Assembly: GCF_036324505.1 (NCBI RefSeq)
Contig: NC_086360.1
Location: 10,274,293 to 10,338,292, forward strand
Length of the DNA stretch: 64,000 bases
From: Eleginops maclovinus
Lineage: Eukaryota > Chordata > Actinopteri > Perciformes > Eleginopidae
Direction: 5' to 3'
In this document: positions 35,531 through 64,000 of the stretch, piece by piece
Position numbering within the stretch: the first letter of the stretch is position 1
How the letters are laid out: every line of letters starts with the position of its first letter
Translations under genes and position numbers: made by a program
Notes under the pieces: generated by a model
What the model saw: the letters and a program-made list of their open reading frames with translations, nothing else
Databases searched by the model: none
Told to the model about the DNA's origin: nothing

Positions 35531-36870
35531 TTACATTGATTGACAGCACTTAAGTGACTGTGATGTGAGGAATGAATAGGATACTTTAATTTAAAGGATA
35601 TCATTACATCTGAATTTTCAACCTGGATCAATGCACCCTTTATTTTTTTTACCACTAATGTAAATTCAAGAGTGGCACACCCCCAAGCACTTCCAGTCTT
35701 ACAATCCTGAGAGCAGTCCTTAGCCCGGCATTGATACAGGATCTTTAAGTGCAGTTGTAGCAATGGCCTATTGATCTTACCTAAGCAAGCAAACAAGTGT
35801 ATTTCCAACATGTTGAGCCATTGCTTTAAACTTAAACTCATCCCTTATGTATTTTGTGCATTTTTGTTTAAAAACAGCTGACACACCATCATCAGATTTT
35901 GTCTCAAACTCTCAAGTATCTATATCAGGCCCATCCTTAGAAAAAACACAAATCAGGGGAAAAAAGCTAACCTGGCTCCAGCCAAAGGGCACAATGAACA
36001 AATCTGCAAACCAATGACTCTACATGTAAATCTCCCAAATTTGATCTAACAGGCTTCTCACTCGAGCTCCAAATTTAATGTAAGGACATAAGCAAGATAT
36101 GTCTTCTGATGCTACAGAGTGAAAAGTGTAATTCCCGATATGGGTCCCACTTTACTTCTGTGTGCACATATTATATATGTTATTATATGTATTGTAATGT
36201 AAATAACCCCAAAAATATATTTAGCGTTTTTGTACCTCTGTCGAGCAGATTTAAAAAAAAATGTTTCTGCAATGATAAAACCTCCGAATAGTTGTTGCCT
36301 GTGATCTGCAAATGCCCAACTGCTGGCTGACATTGAAGGGTGGTTTTATGGCATGAACTGAATTGTCTCACCGTTGTCTTGTCAGAAAAGTAGCTTTTGT
36401 TGTTTATGTTACCTGGTCAAAAAGATTTCAAGCATCATACAGGAAGATCACGTAACATTTTGATTCTTTTTGAAAACATTGTCTCTGAGGAAATGCAGGA
36501 ACCAACAACTCAGACGGCTCACATCTGCATTATTACAGTTTCAAGCAACAGATCTGTTTCTCCTCTTGCTTGTGAAGGAGGAAACACGACTGTTTGACCC
36601 AGTGATACCTTCACAGTACCAGCAGACCTACAGCAGATAAAAACATGCACACAATGGTTCCGTTATACCACTGGGAGATTTAATTAAAGATGCTCACACT
36701 GGACCAGGTGTGTGAGTGTGTGTCATGTATCATTTTGAATGTCTTTCTTTGCATGGAAGTTGTGTTAGGAAAGAGAGCATCACTCTAACGTAAAAGAGGA
36801 CACTCTATCTTTCCTAAACTTTAAACCAAACTTTTTTTCCTCCAATCAATCACTTCCAATCAATTCAATC
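35531..36870. other. Intergenic, nothing recognised
   Basis: AT-rich non-coding sequence with short ORFs that lack any domain or splice context. Confidence 0.35.
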
Positions 36871-36879
36871 TCCTCCTTG

Positions 36880-37340
36880 AGAAATCTAAGAACAAAAGCT
36901 GTATATACGCTGAGCGGGGAGATGATTATCAGGCTGACACAGTTTGGGCCACCTGCCAGCACTACACTGTAAAAACGCACATTTCTTCCCCATTAAAGTC
37001 CCTCTCAGATACGAGGACACAGGCAGCATTTAAGCATGTCTTCTCTCCATGCACAAGCATCCCTGAGCGTTTAAGCCGCCCCGTTTTGTCATCATGTCAT
37101 GCGTCCACCTCGTTGATTGACAGCTTCAAGTGGTTACAGATGAAAGCGGGCCCCCCATGCTAATGAATAGGCCCCTGATTGCAGTGCTGCTCGCTCTCTG
37201 AATTACAGCGTCTCCCACCTAATGAGCAGATACACTGCAGTGCCCCTTGTCTCTGCGTATTCACATTTCTCTCCTTCACGCTGATGAGCTCTGCTCTGCA
37301 CAACAGTCAACAAAACCCCTGTGAAAGATTGCAACGTGAG
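36880..37340. promoter_or_regulatory. Candidate conserved enhancer with PBX/MEIS motif
   Basis: Non-repetitive, GC-richer block. TGATTGACAG at 37114-37123 is an exact composite PBX-MEIS/TALE motif. It is followed by homeodomain words CATGCTAATGAATAGG and CACCTAATGAGC. It lies 2.5 kb past the lhx6 poly(A) signal, a plausible place for an lhx6 forebrain or branchial enhancer. Confidence 0.4.
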
Positions 37341-37359
37341 CCATCTTCATCAGCATCTT

Positions 37360-37475
37360 CCTCGTCCTCCTCCTCCTCCCCCCCCCCTCCTCCTCCTCAA
37401 GTTTACTTGAGACGCTGCCATATGCTGGCATGGTCTTCTAATTCCCCCTCCCCCTCCCCCTCCTCCACCTCACTC
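37360..37475. repeat. Pyrimidine-rich low-complexity tract
   Basis: Runs of TCC, CCT and C on the + strand (for example 37363-37400 and 37443-37470). The ORF spanning it encodes only Ser/Pro runs. Confidence 0.7.
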
Positions 37476-37510
37476 AAGGATATGATGATGGCATGCAAAC
37501 TATCTGAATG

Positions 37511-38878
37511 CCGCTGAGCACGATAAAGTCTCAGTTTCAATGATTTAATAAAATCATTTGCATAATACATTTTCAGAATCTATAGCATCATAATAATAAA
37601 GATATCTTATTGTATCACCAAGCTGACTGTAGAGTTACATGTATACAGCATGGCTTTCTTCATATACTCTTTGATTATTTTAGGAGTTAAATAACCCTGG
37701 AAAGGAAACAAATATGTATGCAGACAATAGACAATTTGCATTTAGTTTCTCCTAATAAACTCAGCTTTTTAGCGATAGTAGGGGGTGCATTCTGTTCCTT
37801 AAAAAAAAAAAATGCAGCCAAAAAATCTATAATTGGGAGCAAAGAATAAGAAAAAAAACTCAAGACACATAGGGCAATGTTATGTTCAATTTGGAATAAG
37901 CTTTAAAGATGACTGGACTTTTGCTTCTATTCTGGTTTCTTTTCAACCACAGAAATATGATATTGTTTACCTCAAATAACAGCTTCATATTTCTAGAATC
38001 TCTTTGCATCTAAACGTAATGTCATCCATCAGCTGGAGAAAACTAGCAATTTGTGCTCTATTTACATTAAAGAGTGACTATGTGTTGCTATGAACTAGAC
38101 TATCTGAGGCTTCAGAGCAGAACCACGTCAACAAACACCAGAGGAAGGGTTAACACTACATATGCGAACATTTTTTGCTCAAATGTCCTTTCTTTCGGAA
38201 CACTGTACCACAATGAATTTACTTTGTGGCTCAGGGTGTTTTGTTTAAATATGGTTATTTCACAGGCCTACAATTAAACCCTGGCTCTAAAAGTACCATG
38301 TTTCCAAACAAACCCAAAACAACACAAAATGAATTTATGTGACTCAACTGTGCGTCGGTACATTCTGTGCTATAGAAATTCTGAGAAATAAACAAGGAAA
38401 CTTTCTTTTGGCTCTTACAGTAGCGCACAAGAGCAGAGAGAAGGTTTTCAAAACGTTAGGAAATGGCTGAAACAGATGATTCACTTCACCCAGGCTGACA
38501 GCCAACCGTGCACTATGCAAAAATAAACACGGGGCTCCACAGCAGGTTCCCAGAATGTTTATTTTGGGGGGGAAGATGACTATTGAACTATCACAGCACT
38601 TCAGTTTGATTAATAAGAAGCTGAAACAGGATCTAAATCACTCTCCTGAGGCATATTTGCTACATGTTACAAACAGATGGTGGCGCTACAACACTCTGAA
38701 AGATGGGGATTGTGGGGGAAAGGGGGGGAAATTAAACCAATGCAATTATCCTATAGATCTCCCAAAGCCTGTTTGTTACTGTCCCCCAACTCTAGTGTTA
38801 TGGATAAGGATCAAGGAGTAATTCTATTCCATTTCCAGTATATTATTAACCTTACTGTAAATGTTCAATATGCACATA
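37511..38878. other. Intergenic, nothing recognised
   Basis: AT-rich non-coding sequence. Short ORFs at 38074-38821 show no coding evidence. Confidence 0.35.
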
Positions 38879-39089
38879 CAGCCGCGGAAAAAAATAAGAG
38901 ATCACTCCAATTATTTCTTAATTCTTTATCTCTACATGTATGGCAGCCATTCCAGTGTGTGTTGAATTCCAAAACAGAGAAAATTGCCAGTAGTTTATAG
39001 AATACAATTAAAATAAAAAATAAAAATTGAACTCAAAAAACGCACCTATAAAAAATAAAACTATAGAAACCTATTTTTTTCCGGGGCTG
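38879..39089. mobile_element. Tc1/mariner-type MITE (211 bp)
   Basis: The left end CAGCCGCGGAAAAAAATAA and the inverted right end CAGCCCCGGAAAAAAATAGG form terminal repeats of about 20 bases. TA flanks both ends (38877-38878 and 39090-39091), as expected for Tc1/mariner target duplication. There is no transposase inside. Confidence 0.8.
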
Positions 39090-40009
39090 TATATTCTCGG
39101 CATGTCAGCATGCTACAACTGATCTGCACATAGTGTATTGTATTTTCTACCCACAAGGGGGCGGTAAATCCATTTTGCATCCTATTATGACGCATTCGTA
39201 AAACTGTGGAGCCACATGTTGTCTCGCACACTGGGAGGCATTAGACAATATGTGATGATGATATTAAGACAGGAGATGTCTTATTTTCTGTTGGGACTTA
39301 ATTTGAATTTTGTTTGAGTCTCGGTTTGATGGCGTGAAACATCTATGATTGTCGTCAGTTTCCAGTTTTTTTGTTGTGAACGTGTGTGTGCACGGTATTA
39401 GTGGGTGGAGTTGGCTGAAGGCAGTTGGCCAGCTCACTGTGAGATCTGATCCTACACAGAGAATAATGCTTGCTGAGGAATTTGACCATACAGTAACGGG
39501 ATTACATACTGTATGACAGCAAGAGAGCACAGACAGATAGGTGAGACGTGTAAAGTGTACAAAGTAGGGTGCTACCCTCTGTGTATTTGTGTGTGTGAAT
39601 ACAAACAAGGTTTCCACTTCAGCTGGACCTACGCCTTGAATTTCTCAGGGGTCTTCACTTTCTTCCTCTATTGTTCCTGCTTCCTCCCGCTGGCCTCTCC
39701 CCAGGTGAAGCTGGCTTCTCAGTGTGCTCAGTGCATTGTATCAACACTCAATAGGATCACTGTGGAGCCAGCAGGGTGCCTGTTTTCAACCCTGTTCGCT
39801 AAAATACTTTGTTCTCCGAGTTTCATACAGCTCAGTTGGAGGCCTGAGGTTTACCTCACTGTATAAATATGAGGTCATATAGCTTTAACAGTCACTTTGT
39901 TTGAACAAAGTAGCGCATATAACACATGGCAAATCAAGGTCGAACCATTGCACTTTTATAGCTAGTTATCCACATTTTTTAATTATTATTTCAGACCAAA
40001 AATGATAAT
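39090..40009. other. Intergenic, nothing recognised
   Basis: Non-coding sequence between the MITE and the CCAAT array. Opposed short ORFs near 39264-39866 lack domains or splice sites. Confidence 0.35.
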
Positions 40010-40260
40010 GGGCCAATCGAATCCCTCGTTCAAATGGGCCAATCAAATGGCTCGATACATTGGGCCTATAAAAGACTACAATCTCGGTCAAATGGGCCAA
40101 TGAAACAGCTCTATACATTGGTAATTAAAATTGCTCAATAAATTTGGCCAATCAAATAGCTTGTTAGTATGGACCAATGGAAATAATCGTTATATAAGGC
40201 TAATCAGGGGTTCAATCAAATGGTTAAATATAATGTGCCATTCACATGACTCCATACAAT
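40010..40260 (+). repeat. 26-bp CCAAT-containing tandem array, possible promoter
   Basis: Diverged units around GGGCCAATCAAATGG start at 40010, 40036, 40062, 40094, 40120, 40145, 40171, 40197 and 40235. The step is 26 bases apart from two short slips. Several units keep an intact CCAAT (NF-Y) box. TATAAAAG at 40067-40074 and TATATAAGG at 40191-40199 lie inside. It sits upstream of the keratin gene and of a putative 5' UTR exon. Confidence 0.7.
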
Positions 40261-40376
40261 CAATTTAATTTGCCCTTTGGATTGAGTCATTTTAATTATA
40301 CAGATTGGACAATTTACTTAATGTATTAGTTAACACCGAATGGTTTATGTGCACCACAGTTTTTTTCCTTCACAAG

Positions 40377-40551
40377 GTGTCAAGTTGCACCCTCTTCTTT
40401 GTTGCTGTGGGGTTGGACAAACGAGAAGTGGCTCCTCCCCGACAAAGAGAGTGGAGCCACTGCATACAAACTCACCTGTTGAACTTGCAGCATCGGGGTG
40501 GAAATCTGACCAACTATCAAAGCGAAGTCCTCCTGAAGAACTTAGCTCAAT
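40377..40551 (+). other. Possible 5' non-coding exon of the keratin gene
   Basis: Mixed-composition block ending at a perfect donor (CTCAAT|GTAAGTATG, GT at 40552). The keratin ATG exon is preceded by an acceptor-like CTGCTGCAG (AG at 41702-41703), eight bases before the ATG. Splicing 40551 to 41704 would give a 5' UTR intron of about 1.15 kb. The left border is uncertain. Confidence 0.35.
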
Positions 40552-40599
40552 GTAAGTATGATGTTGTCCTCTATCTAGATCTAAAGCAACCATGAAGAA

Positions 40600-47914
<7,315 letters not shown>

Positions 47915-48020
47915 TGCCAAAGTGTTGAGAGAGGAGAAGCAGAGACGTCTCTTAAAACCAAAGTTGATCTAATTTCAACACAACGTTCTTGTTGATGAAA
48001 AACAATAGAATAAAAATTTA
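47915..48020 (+). other. Keratin 3' UTR with poly(A) signal
   Basis: Short non-coding stretch after TAA at 47912-47914, with AATAAA at 48009-48014. Confidence 0.6.
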
Positions 48021-48403
48021 TAAAAAATGAGTTCAACCTAACATTAAGTGATTTACAGCATCCTGATATATTTCTTTACACACAGTGTATCTCTAGTGTT
48101 GGCAGAAACTCCTACATGAAATGAATTGATTTTCAGAAATGTTTGAATAGTCTGTTTGATTATACATGTCCGAATCTCATCTGAAACGTATGCTGCGACT
48201 TACAGTAATGCAACCATAACCTTATTTCATCCATACATTTTTTTTAACATGTCTACTTACTCTGGTAGCTTTTATTTAGGCTTTTAAACCACATCTTACG
48301 GTCTTCCCTTGACTGAGTTTGCTCAGTTATTATGAGAAACAGCTTGTAGGTTGATATATTTGTTGGTCAAACAAGTAAAAAATGTTTATACAGTATGTAT
48401 ATA
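48021..48403. other. Intergenic, nothing recognised
   Basis: AT-rich sequence between the keratin poly(A) signal and the Tc1-like element. Confidence 0.35.
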
Positions 48404-49929
48404 CAGTGGGGCATTTATATATATATATATATATATAAAATGAGAAAAACAAAATCCAGAAATTCACATTTTTAAAGATTTTTAAAGAATTTATTTTCAA
48501 ATTATTGTGGAAAATAAGTATTTGGTCAATAACAAAAGTTCATCTCAATACTTTGTTATATACCCTTTGTTGGCAATGACAGAGGTCAAAGGTTTTCTGT
48601 AAGTCTTCACAAGGTTTTCACACACTGTTGCTGGTATTTTGGCCCATTCCTCCATGCAGATCTCCTCTAAAGCAGTGATGTTTTGGGGCTGTCGCTGGGC
48701 AACACAGACTTTCTACTCCCTCCAAAGATTTTCTATGGGGTTTAGATCTGGAGACTGGCTAGGCCACTCCAGGACCTTGAAATGCTTCTTACGAAGCCAC
48801 TCCTTCGTTGCCCTGGCGGTGTGTTTGGGATCATTGTCATGCTGAAAGACCCAGCCACGCTTCATCTTCAGTGCCCTTGCTGATGGAAGGAGGTTTTCAC
48901 TCAAAATCTCACGATACATGGCCCCATTCATTCTTTCCTTTACACGGATCAGTCGTCCTGCTCCCTTTCCAGAAAAACAGCCCCAAAGCATGATGTTTCC
49001 ACCCCCATGCTTCACAGTAGGTATGGTGTTCTTTGGATGCAACTCTGCATTCTTTCTCCTCCAAACACGACGAGTTGAGTTTTTACCAAAAAGTTCTATT
49101 TTGGTTTCATCTGACCATATGACATTCTCCCAATCCTCTTCTGGATCATCCAAATGCCCTCTAGCAAACTTCAGACGGGCCTGGACATGTACTGGCTTAA
49201 GCAGGGGGACACGTCTGGAACTGCAGGATTTAAGTCCCTGGCGGCGTAGTGTGTTACTGATGGTAGCCTCTGTTACTTTGGTCCCAGCTCTCTGCAGGTC
49301 ATTCACTAGGTCCCCCCGTGTGGTTCTGGGATTTTTGCTCACCGTTCTTGTGATCATTTTGACCCCACGGGGTGAGATCTTGCGTGGAGCCCCAGATGGA
49401 GGGAGATTAGCAGTGGTCTTGTATGTCTTCCATTTTCTAATAATTGCTCCCACAGTTGATTTCTTCACACCAAGCTGCTTACCTATTGCAGATTCAGTTT
49501 TCCCAGCCTGGTGCAGGTCTACAATTTTGTCTCTGGTCTCCTTTGACAGCTCTTTGGTCTTGGCCATAGTGGAGTTTGGAGTATGACTGTTTGAGGTTGT
49601 GGACAGGTGTCTTTTATACTGATAACGACTTCAAAAAGGTGCCATTAATACAGGTAACGAGTGGAGGACAGAGGAGCCTCTTAAAGAAGAAGTTACAGGT
49701 CTGTGAGAGCCAGAAATCTTGCTTGTTTGTAGGTGACCAAATACTTATTTTACCGAGGAATTTACCAATTAATTCTTTAAAAATCCTACAATGTGATTTC
49801 CTGGATTGTTTCCCCCATTCTGTCTCTCATAGTTGAAGTGTACCTATGATGAAAATTACAGGTATCTCTCATCTTTTTAAATGGGAGAACTTGCACAATT
49901 GGTGGCTGACTAAATACTTTTTTGCCCCA

Positions 49930-49932
<3 letters not shown>
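48404..49932 (-). mobile_element. Tc1-like DNA transposon, inactive
   Basis: Element of about 1.53 kb bounded by CAGTGGGGC at 48404 and its inverse GCCCCACTG ending at 49932, with TA at the left flank. The right inverted repeat is long and intact in appearance. In the left one, an (AT)n tract at 48417-48438 replaces sequence just inside the CAGTGGGGC end. With one terminal repeat damaged and the transposase truncated, the copy cannot move by itself. Confidence 0.92.
48713..49567 (-). pseudogene. Tc1-like transposase, premature stop
   Basis: DDE transposase of the Tc1/mariner superfamily; it excises and inserts the element at TA sites. The ORF gives 284 residues from ATG at 49567: an N-terminal paired-like helix-turn-helix ([20 protein letters not shown]), a second HTH region ([12 protein letters not shown]), then catalytic residues in [12 protein letters not shown] (Asp244) and NPIENLW (Glu279). 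The last two are 34 residues apart, the Tc1 DD34E spacing. Translation ends at TAG straight after NLWRE, but the same frame stays open beyond it and encodes about 57 more family-like residues ([17 protein letters not shown] onward). The stop is therefore a nonsense change, probably Leu TTG to TAG. Confidence 0.9.

Positions 49933-49972
<40 letters not shown>
49933..49972. repeat. (TA)n tract
   Basis: About 20 TA units flanking the right end of the Tc1 element. The element probably inserted into a TA microsatellite. Confidence 0.9.
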
Positions 49973-49975
<3 letters not shown>

Positions 49976-50045
49976 CCTTGTTTTCAGTCTTTATGCTAAG
50001 CTAAGTTAAGGTAAGCCAAGAAGAAGAAAGATCACATACACACAC

Positions 50046-50079
<34 letters not shown>

Positions 50080-50144
50080 ATGTGATCTTTCTTCTTCTTG
50101 GCTTACCTTAACTTAGCTTAGCATAAAGACTGAAAACAAGGTTA
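49973..50144. repeat. ~170-bp near-perfect inverted repeat
   Basis: The left arm 49973-50037 is the exact reverse complement of 50080-50144 (65 bases per arm; left arm starts TAACCTTGTTTTCAGTC, right arm ends GACTGAAAACAAGGTTA). The 42-base centre is CA, TA and TG repeat, itself almost self-complementary, so nearly the whole unit can fold as one hairpin. Confidence 0.95.
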
Positions 50145-51660
<1,516 letters not shown>

Positions 51661-51904
51661 TTCGGGTCAAATCTGACCAAGTGACTTTGTTTGTTATCAT
51701 AAATATTGTGTTTTTCATCCAATTGTCTCAAGACCTTATGTATTCCTCCACACTAGGCCTCTGAACATATACAATTGATGATCAGCACTTGCAGTGAATT
51801 TTGAGTGATTTATTCAACAGTGAGACACCCATGATGTTTTCGGTCAGAATTGACCACCATAGAAAATGAAGGGGTTTGAGTATATCATGTTTATATGATG
51901 GAAA

Positions 51905-51993
<89 letters not shown>
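51661..51993. repeat. Repeat-like block with GGTCA-N4-TGACC words and (AC)n tail
   Basis: Two inverted GGTCA half-sites with 4-base spacers lie at 51665-51678 and 51842-51855. A pure (AC)n microsatellite at 51911-51993 follows. It looks like an interspersed repeat ending in a simple repeat. Confidence 0.5.
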
Positions 51994-51995
<2 letters not shown>

Positions 51996-52720
51996 TTAAA
52001 AATAATGGTATACATAATATGTCATGAAAACGTATTGATAACAATGTAGGCCATTAAAAATTCAAAGTATATTATGCTATAAAAAACACAAAAATGTAAT
52101 ATGTCAAATAGTCATGGTGTAGGCTGTCATTAAATAATTCATAATAGCATATCATAAAAACTAATAGTATAGTATTCAACAAAAAAGGCCATTGTGACAG
52201 CCCCTGCCTACCCTCTGATTAAAAGTATGCTTTTGTCTGTGGATATTTTCCATTGGTCCTTGATGGTCTCACAGGCGCAGCCAAATTCAGAGCACCTGGT
52301 CCGGATACTCAGTCAAAGCTCCACTGCAGAGTAAACCTGCTCTCTCTTTCTCCTGGACTCATCCATGCAGCCTCTGCACATTCTGACCTTTGTTGTTACT
52401 GATGGACATACTGATCAAATGTGGCAAAAAGTAAATAAATACACCTTCATTTAACAGCATCCATTGTGGGTCTTTACTGTTTTTGTCATGGCTGAGAAGC
52501 CTGTTTTTGGCCCAATACAAAAGTCATCATACTATACTTCATAAGGGGCATAAGTACTATCTTTCATGTTGTAAAAGATCAAAGTAACTACAAGATGATG
52601 TCTCCAGTTTCAAATCGTTTAAACCCCCCCTTTCTTATTGTACTGAGTATGTTAAAGGCTACTCGTGCTTTCCACTACTTTGTAAATATGGTTTTATTCA
52701 TTTATTTATTCATTATAGTC
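51994..52720. other. Intergenic upstream of shoc1
   Basis: AT-rich and non-coding. It may hold the shoc1 promoter, but no TATA box or start site is convincing. Confidence 0.35.
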
Positions 52721-52783
52721 CAAGAAGCTGAAAAACTAAAAGCTCTAAAGCGCATGCGTGGTATTTACAGACCAGCCGTGAAG

Positions 52784-52870
52784 ATGATGAGTGAATCATC
52801 TTCAATAAACGATCTTTGGCTGATTAACACCTCGCATGTCAAAAAACACCAAAATAAGCTAAGTCATTAT
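52784..52870 (+). other. shoc1: Possible first shoc1 exon (phase does not fit)
   Basis: An ATG-led open stretch (MMSESSSINDLWLINTSHV) ends at a good donor (CATTAT|GTAAGT). It ends in phase 0, whereas the next exon, from 53222, must be entered with two bases carried over. No alternative donor in this exon gives that phase, and the required frame meets a stop near 52860. It is therefore a non-coding first exon, part of another transcript, or affected by an indel. Confidence 0.3.
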
Positions 52871-53221
52871 GTAAGTTTTATAATAGCAGTCTCTTAACTC
52901 TTGTTATTTTAGTCGGGATAATTAAGTTTTAGTTTCATCAGACTACTTTATTAGTTATTAGGACATAGATAATATGTTAGCTAAATAACGTGAAACTGTG
53001 CTAGCTCACCAATAAGAGATCACTAAGCTAACTTTAGCTAACCAAAGCTAAAGTAAATAGATTGTTAGCTTTTGTGAAAGACAACTCATTTAGGAAGTTT
53101 CCTAATAGTTTAAAAATAACCAGTTTTCTAATTAAGGTTTTCGTTAAAACATATATGATTATTGTTATTAATTATAAGGATTGTTTTCCTGAAAATGAGC
53201 TGTTTTTATATTTTTTTACAG

Positions 53222-63316
<10,095 letters not shown>

Positions 63317-64000
63317 GTGATCCATCCACAGGAAGTTACATAGATTGGTTGAGAAGGTTTCCCTTTGTTTCAGTAACTAATTCAACCAAATGCATGCATA
63401 GTTTGTCTTTTGATTTAGTTGTGTCAACATCTAAAAATAATCTTCCATTTTACACTTTTGTGTTTGAAAGCTAACAAAACAAATCAATCAAGTAAGGAAA
63501 AAATAGTCTTTTAAATATGAGCAAACCAGGGGTGTGTGTTCTGTATGGGTTTATATAAACTCAACTCATCCATTCTAACATTTATCAATTACTGTCTCAA
63601 AGCAAATGTTAAATTCTCCACTACAAGCGAGTCATGCATCACATGAAACCGGTCTGGAAATGCTGGCTTTTTTTTACTGGCGACCATCATTATTCTAAAC
63701 ATTTACGCGTAGAAAAGCCAAGCTGCTGTCGTGGTAGCCTACCCAGGGTCTTAAGTTTGTCTTATGCTATCTCGGATTGTCTGCCAGTATTCCTAAATCC
63801 CAGCGCATTCCCAAAACACATGCTAGTGATTTGCTCTCTCAGACCCACAGCGTGCTGTCTCTCTCACCGAGGAATGTTAAAGTACAGTTACATAAAGTTT
63901 CTGGACATATTGTTCCAGTTAAACGCTCCCTGACAGTGAGTTGGTTGAGTTGAGGTTCACTTTTCTTTTTAAGGATGTGTTCACGCCGCTTAGCTCTTGA
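63317..64000. other. shoc1 intron running off the window
   Basis: No exon continuing shoc1 in phase 0 could be recognised. The open stretch at 63634-63933 has no splice sites or family resemblance. The remaining exons lie beyond the right edge. Confidence 0.4.

Noticed and set aside
37179..37517. 112-residue ORF with Ser and Pro runs
   Set aside because: The runs come from a pyrimidine-rich low-complexity tract. Better explained as the end of a non-coding element.
39264..39866. Two opposed 117-residue ORFs
   Set aside because: No conserved domain, splice context or codon pattern. Chance open frames in intergenic DNA.
48918..49586. 222-residue plus-strand ORF inside the Tc1 element
   Set aside because: It is the opposite-strand shadow of the transposase; it shows no family motif.

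Overview
This window is vertebrate nuclear DNA, almost certainly from a ray-finned (percomorph-type) fish. The evidence is GT-AG introns, long AT-rich intergenic DNA, very long (CA)n/(TG)n microsatellites, and fish-type transposons: a Tc1-like element, an L2-clade LINE tail and several MITEs. Five genes were reconstructed by joining exons whose reading phases close.

Layout. (1) 250-7607, + strand: the 3' part of a single-pass membrane protein with three visible Ig domains, a long Ser/Thr/Pro/Gln-rich stalk, one membrane segment and a cytoplasmic tail. I could not name it. (2) 8936-9330, - strand: a broken coiled-coil gene remnant. (3) 10719-16936, - strand: ptgs1 (cyclooxygenase-1), complete, 11 coding exons. 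(4) 17-28 kb: intergenic, with a MITE, an L2 LINE tail, a minisatellite, a duplicated ~90-bp block, a (CA)50 tract and GC-richer islands that look like conserved non-coding DNA. (5) 29152-34539, + strand: lhx6, a LIM-homeodomain regulator, with candidate enhancers on both sides. (6) 41712-47914, + strand: a keratin-18-like type I keratin, preceded by a 26-bp CCAAT-containing tandem array with TATA boxes. (7) 48404-49932: a dead Tc1-like transposon, followed by a ~170-bp near-perfect palindrome. (8) 53222-63316, + strand, running off the right edge: shoc1 (shortage in chiasmata 1), a meiotic crossover factor.

ptgs1, lhx6 and shoc1 all lie on human 9q31-q33, so the block keeps an old linkage. 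The genes do not form a pathway: prostanoid synthesis, interneuron specification, epithelial cytoskeleton and meiosis are unrelated.

Main observations: shoc1 has a one-base frameshift in its longest visible exon. Two adjacent shoc1 exons are each bracketed by complementary (TG)n and (CA)n tracts and can be removed together without changing frame. Fish COX-1 here carries COX-2-type residues in the inhibitor side pocket. The keratin gene has an unusual CCAAT array upstream. The Ig-stalk receptor is unidentified.
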